Shown here: positions 60,501-64,000 of the stretch, in pieces
How positions within the stretch are numbered: the first letter of the stretch is position 1
Layout: the number at the start of each line of letters is the position of its first letter
Assembly: GCA_019096155.1 (NCBI GenBank)
Contig: JAHCVI010000001.1
Span: 5,456,001-5,520,000, forward strand
Direction of reading: 5' to 3'
Length of the DNA stretch: 64,000 bases
Origin: Staphylotrichum longicolle
Taxonomy: Eukaryota > Ascomycota > Sordariomycetes > Sordariales > Chaetomiaceae
Position numbers and translations under genes: made by a program
The notes under the pieces: model-generated
Database searches by the model: none
What the model was told of the DNA's origin: nothing
Seen by the model: only the letters and a program-made list of their open reading frames with translations

Positions 60501-61689
60501 TCGGGAGAAGCACCATGACACTCTTGCCCTTCCAAGGCACTTTCTTCTTGAGACGTGGCGTGACTGCAGCCGATGCCCGCTTGGCGGCAGCTCTTGACGG
60601 GGTGAGCGAAGTGTTTGGGACCGCATCGTGAGCGACTGGTGTCCGTGGTCTCTCGATCTGTTTGGCGACCGGCGTGAAGTCGCCGGCGTAATCGGGCGTT
60701 GCCCTCTCATCCGAGGATGCCATCTTGATGGCCGTGGCTCCCTGTTCGCGGTTTAGGTGCGACTGTCGGAGTGTCTCACTGCTCGACTGCTTTCCAAGGC
60801 CGCCCCGAGAAACCTGTCTGCTCCGGCCGCTGTTCCTTTTGCGACCAGCCTTGGGGGTCACTACGCTGTCGTCGCCGAGCCAAGCAGCCTCCTCGCCGGA
60901 AAATGAGTCGCTCAATGAAGAGTTCTCACTGTCTCCGTCGCTGAACCAATGCCGCTTCTCCTGCTCGACAGCGCCACCAGCAGTATGCTGGCGAATCCAA
61001 CCTTCAGTAATGCCGTGCGCGATACGCCTTGCCCGGTTCGCGAGCACTGTTGCCGCGGCGCTGATTCCGGGCAGCCGTACTTCGGGCTGGGAGTCCTGTG
61101 TGGGCGGTGCAGGCCGAAGAAAGGGAGTCTGCAGCTCCAGGCGATGAATCGGCGAGTCCTCGGAAGCGTCGCTGCTCAAACTCTGGTTGTTTGGGCTCTG
61201 GGAACGAAGATCAGGCGGATACGGCGAACCCCAAGGATTGGCACCGTCTTGTGCAACACCGCTCTCCTCGGGTCCGGCTGGGCTGTCCGGCGGGGTCCTC
61301 AGCAGCCCGAGGACTCGCTCAGGCAGTCTCGGGGCTCGCAGAGGCGGAAGCTCAGGAGACGCCTCGCCGTCAGCGGTCGACGCACTGGATAGCGCAGGGG
61401 ACGAGGTCGGCGATTTGTAGGAATCCCAAGGATCTATGAGCCGTTCGCGTGCCGATGCACGAGGGGGAGTTTGCGGCGACAGCTTTGCGGACGACGTGGT
61501 CAAGTAGTCTGTGGCACTGCATGTTAGCTTTTGTCGTTGTTGAGGCACAGGTCGCGTCGTTGTGTGGCCCAGCAGCGCCAGCAGCGTCAGGAGGAACTTG
61601 ACTTGCTTACCTGGGACGAGATCAGCGCAGACGAGTTGGTGGTCGTCTACACTGATTCTCTGCACTTTCCCACTCTTCCTCACGTTCAC
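54510..61689 (-). CDS. giant fungal coiled-coil protein, function unknown (5' end unresolved)
   Basis: At least three exons join in frame: upstream of 61611, 61508-60258 and 60205-54510. Introns are 61610-61509 (GTAAGC, GCTAAC, ACAG) and 60257-60206 (GTAGGT, TCTAAC, ACAG). The product is roughly 2350 aa. The N-terminal third has short blocks such as LIDPWDSY and WKGKSVMVLLPRDE, then a WQQLGYNIDGFDLYEP segment. The second intron falls at LLPDLN/AWKRYVDEL. A long disordered Ser/Pro region follows, with WAPFDFKKMSGMHPEAKPFD. A roughly 600-residue coiled coil (nt about 56900-55050) is followed by a Pro/Ser tail with a strongly acidic end (AEDFDDAGFFED). Such proteins are sometimes labelled myosin heavy chain, but no motor domain is present. 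No ATG lies in frame before 60723; the open frame runs to 61689, so the start is unknown. Confidence 0.85.
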
Positions 61690-63071
61690 CCTTCACAACG
61701 GTCACTTCCGTTGTTTGAGATCACAAGGATGTCCTGGTGTGGTCGCCGAAGATGTATGTCGTCGGGGAACCGGGACGCGACGCGTTTCTGGCAAAGCCGC
61801 GAACGAGGCCGGTGTGGTCGAATCGAAAAAAGGGGGGACAAATTAAAATAGTGCTATTGTACGTCTGAGTAAATTTAAAGGAGAGACAAGAAGACAAAAA
61901 ACCGACGGTTTGCGACTTCGAAGCACATCGAGGCGCGTTGCGGTTGCTGCGCGAGAGGGACTTGGTCGAGATGGGCAGTTGAAGGGGACTCGAAGCCTGC
62001 ACCATGCAGCAAGGAAGACGCGAGGATGGCCGTTGTCTGGCTTGAGGGGTGGACGGGAGAGGCCGAGGAGTTCGTGCCGGCTGGCAATTATTTTTTCTGG
62101 CTGGGAGAGCTCTGTTTTAATCAACCAGCTTCCCTGTCTGGTCCACATGCTCAAGCTGGCAATTTCGCTCTCATTTGGCAGATGGCCAGTACCTGGACGG
62201 TTGCACGGGCGCGCGGACAAACCAGTGGCGCTTGCCCCTGGGCACAAGTCACTGGCAACACTGGCACCTCCAGATATTGACAAGGCCGCAAGAAAAAAAA
62301 AAACAGGTTGTCAGTCCAGCGCGTTGCAATCCCGCGCCCAGCTTGTCTGGCACTGTTGCATCTTGGCCCTCGCGATTCCTCCGCGTTGGACGACGTGGAC
62401 GAGCCACGACAGCACATGCATGGACCCTTGAACCCTGGTGTGTGCACACCACTGCGACCCCTAAATGGGGACCCACCCAGGCTGCGGGGCCGACTGGGCG
62501 AATGCAGGGACAGCGGAGCAGGAGCTTCTCGGATCCCTTTTTCACGAACAAGCAAGATGCTGGCGATTGTTGTTGACTTTTGCGTTGACCAGCAGCGAAT
62601 AGAGAGGCTCGATATGTTTGGCTCAAAGAACGACCTCGAGTTCTCACAGTTCTAATCGAAACAATAAAGCAGCTATTCCGTACATTGGCTTTGTCTCCAG
62701 TCATGTCGAGAATAGATCTCGCAAACACGCAGAACCCATTTGCTGTCTCCCAAACAACCCCAGAATAACAACCAAGCCCAACCCAGTCTCGATCAACCGT
62801 CGGTGCATCCCGAGCCAGCCGCCACGATGCCTTGCTGGTGCCCGAATGAAGCAACCACCCGGCAGACTTGAAGTACTGCGTAGTAATCCCCTTATTGGTA
62901 CTGGGCGCATCTTATTGACACAGACAGGTGCATAGACGTGCATGCTGACCAAGCCGTAACATCTGCACAGAAGTCGCCGACGAAAAACACGAGACAGCTT
63001 CTAGAACCCAAAGACCATCGCATGCTGTAACAGAAAACCCCCAAATTCCCATCGTATCGTCCACTGCCGTT
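61690..63071. other. intergenic region upstream of the giant coiled-coil gene
   Basis: About 1.4 kb. Near 61870-61900 the minus strand is pyrimidine-rich, as at fungal transcription starts. A minus-strand frame at 62005-61721 could supply an upstream coding exon but only through a weak GTGATC donor. No other gene is supported. Confidence 0.5.
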
Positions 63072-63667
63072 TTACACGTCGCAGAAGAAGTCGAATTCAG
63101 CATTGGAGCTCACCAACACCGGCGGTGGAAAGGTCCTGATAGTGGCCGACGAAGCGCTGCTCTTGCACCGTTCTTGGACGCATCCTCATTAGCCCCAACC
63201 TTGTCCGTGGATACTTGCTGGCCCCGAAAGGAAGCTGGACCGTAACTCACCGGACTGCTGGTCACAGTCTCCCACCTTGAACGCGCCCGTCCCGTTGTTC
63301 GCAAAGTCGGCACACACATTCTTCTGGTTGTCGCATGCTCGATTCGCCGCCGTCTCGAAATCTCTCTGCAAGGAAGCAAGGAACAAGCAATTAGCTCACT
63401 CAGGTCTTTAAAACGGGGAAAGGGTTGAGGCCGTACAAAGGTATCGCCGTCGACCTCGAACGGCCGCTCCGCATCGTCTGACTTGGTGATGGCCGCCGCC
63501 CTCGCGCCGCCCAGCGCACCGGTGAAGGTTTGCAGGCTCGTGCGGCCTTGTTGTCGGGGGAGAAGGACACCCATGCTGAATTCGCTTTGGCCGGAGACGT
63601 GAAGGTTGGCCGACGCAGCCGCGAAGGCAGCCCATGCTGCGAAGAGATAGAAGGAGCAGCGATGCAT
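63072..63667 (-). CDS. small secreted protein of an uncharacterised fungal family
   Basis: Three exons are 63667-63437, 63365-63251 and 63172-63072 (148 aa). Donors are GTACGG and GTGAGT. The first intron ends GCAG; the second has a GCTAAT branch site and a CAAG acceptor. The N terminus is a signal peptide (MHRCSFYLFAAWAAFAAASA). The mature part contains TKSDDAERPFEVDGDTF, then a Cys-bearing segment (RACDNQKNVCADFANN, GDCDQQSE, RCKSS) and a conserved-looking end VSSNAEFDFFCDV. Five Cys are in the mature chain. I recall similar secreted proteins ending in an FDFFC-type motif in many ascomycetes, with no known function. The third-exon acceptor is chosen because it alone keeps the frame through the FDFFC end. 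Confidence 0.78.
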
Positions 63668-64000
63668 CCTGCAGTATGGAGTATCCGTGGAGAACGGAGC
63701 CCCTAGAGTTGCCTTGGTACTCTGGGCAAAGTGACACGGTGAGAGCCCTGGGATTTTGTTGAAAGTGAACTCGGAGTCATCAAGACTCTGTTTGAATCAA
63801 AAACAGCGTGGACAAAATCACGTTCAACATCATGGAGGAGGAGAGCAGAAGAGATCTCGACATGAGATTGTGCTATCTTTCAAGCTCGTGTCCACAACTC
63901 GATCTGCACAACCGTCAAGGTGCAGCCAATAAGCCAAAATGCCCAGCAGCTCTCTCTGCCCGGAATGTAAATGCTGAAACTGTCTTGAGACAGATCCGAT
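63668..64000. other. promoter side of the small secreted protein gene
   Basis: 333 bp to the window edge. I see no coding frame and no clear TATA box. Confidence 0.6.

Overview
The window is nuclear DNA from a filamentous ascomycete, most likely a Sordariomycete. The genes carry short introns (about 50-100 bp) with GTRNGT donors, GCTAAC/CTGAC-type branch sites and YAG acceptors. Coding GC is high. The gene set is typical of the group: a NIT2/AreA GATA factor, an SRF-type MADS-box protein, an FlbC-like C2H2 factor, a PLS1-like tetraspanin, a Dnf-type flippase and V-ATPase subunit E. I see no transposon, CRISPR array, rRNA or tRNA.

Layout, left to right. (1) 1-445 (+): 3' end of a Dbf2/Sid2-type NDR kinase. 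(2) 2244-3532 (+): secreted, CFEM-like, Gly-rich, GPI-anchored wall protein. (3) 9301-12430 (+): the global nitrogen regulator NIT2/AreA behind a 5.8 kb gene-free region. (4) 13564-15534 (-): membrane-tethered aldehyde dehydrogenase of the Msc7 type. (5) 16500-21241 (-): Dnf1/2-like P4-ATPase. (6) 23743-25703 (+): probable DNA-repair protein, possibly an Nse6/CANIN-like Smc5-6 factor. (7) 25970-26845 (-): V-ATPase subunit E. (8) 28003-29799 (+): NIPA-type Mg2+ transporter. (9) 30419-31217 (-): PLS1-like tetraspanin. (10) 35584-36463 (+): MCM1/SRF MADS-box factor. (11) 39667-40332 (-): Ctr copper transporter. (12) 45500-47073 (-): FlbC-like zinc-finger factor. (13) 54510 to about 61689 (-): a giant fungal coiled-coil protein of unknown function. 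(14) 63072-63667 (-): small secreted protein.

The genes are independently transcribed and are not a cluster. They are mainly core growth functions (cytokinesis kinase, flippase, V-ATPase, metal transport) and developmental or nutritional regulators. The regulators (NIT2, MCM1, FlbC-like) sit behind the longest gene-free stretches, 4-7 kb, which fits complex upstream control regions and long leaders.

I found no convincing undescribed system. The most useful observations concern gene models. The last exon of the V-ATPase E gene has two compensating 1-base indels. The flippase tail is read in three successive frames. The annotatable ATG of the NIPA gene lies inside an intron, and the true start is 81 bp upstream. 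The giant coiled-coil gene has no ATG at its apparent 5' end. Other points are an EF-hand-like loop inside the wall protein, a PIP-box-like N terminus on the repair protein, and a 745-nt ATG-free stretch before nit-2.
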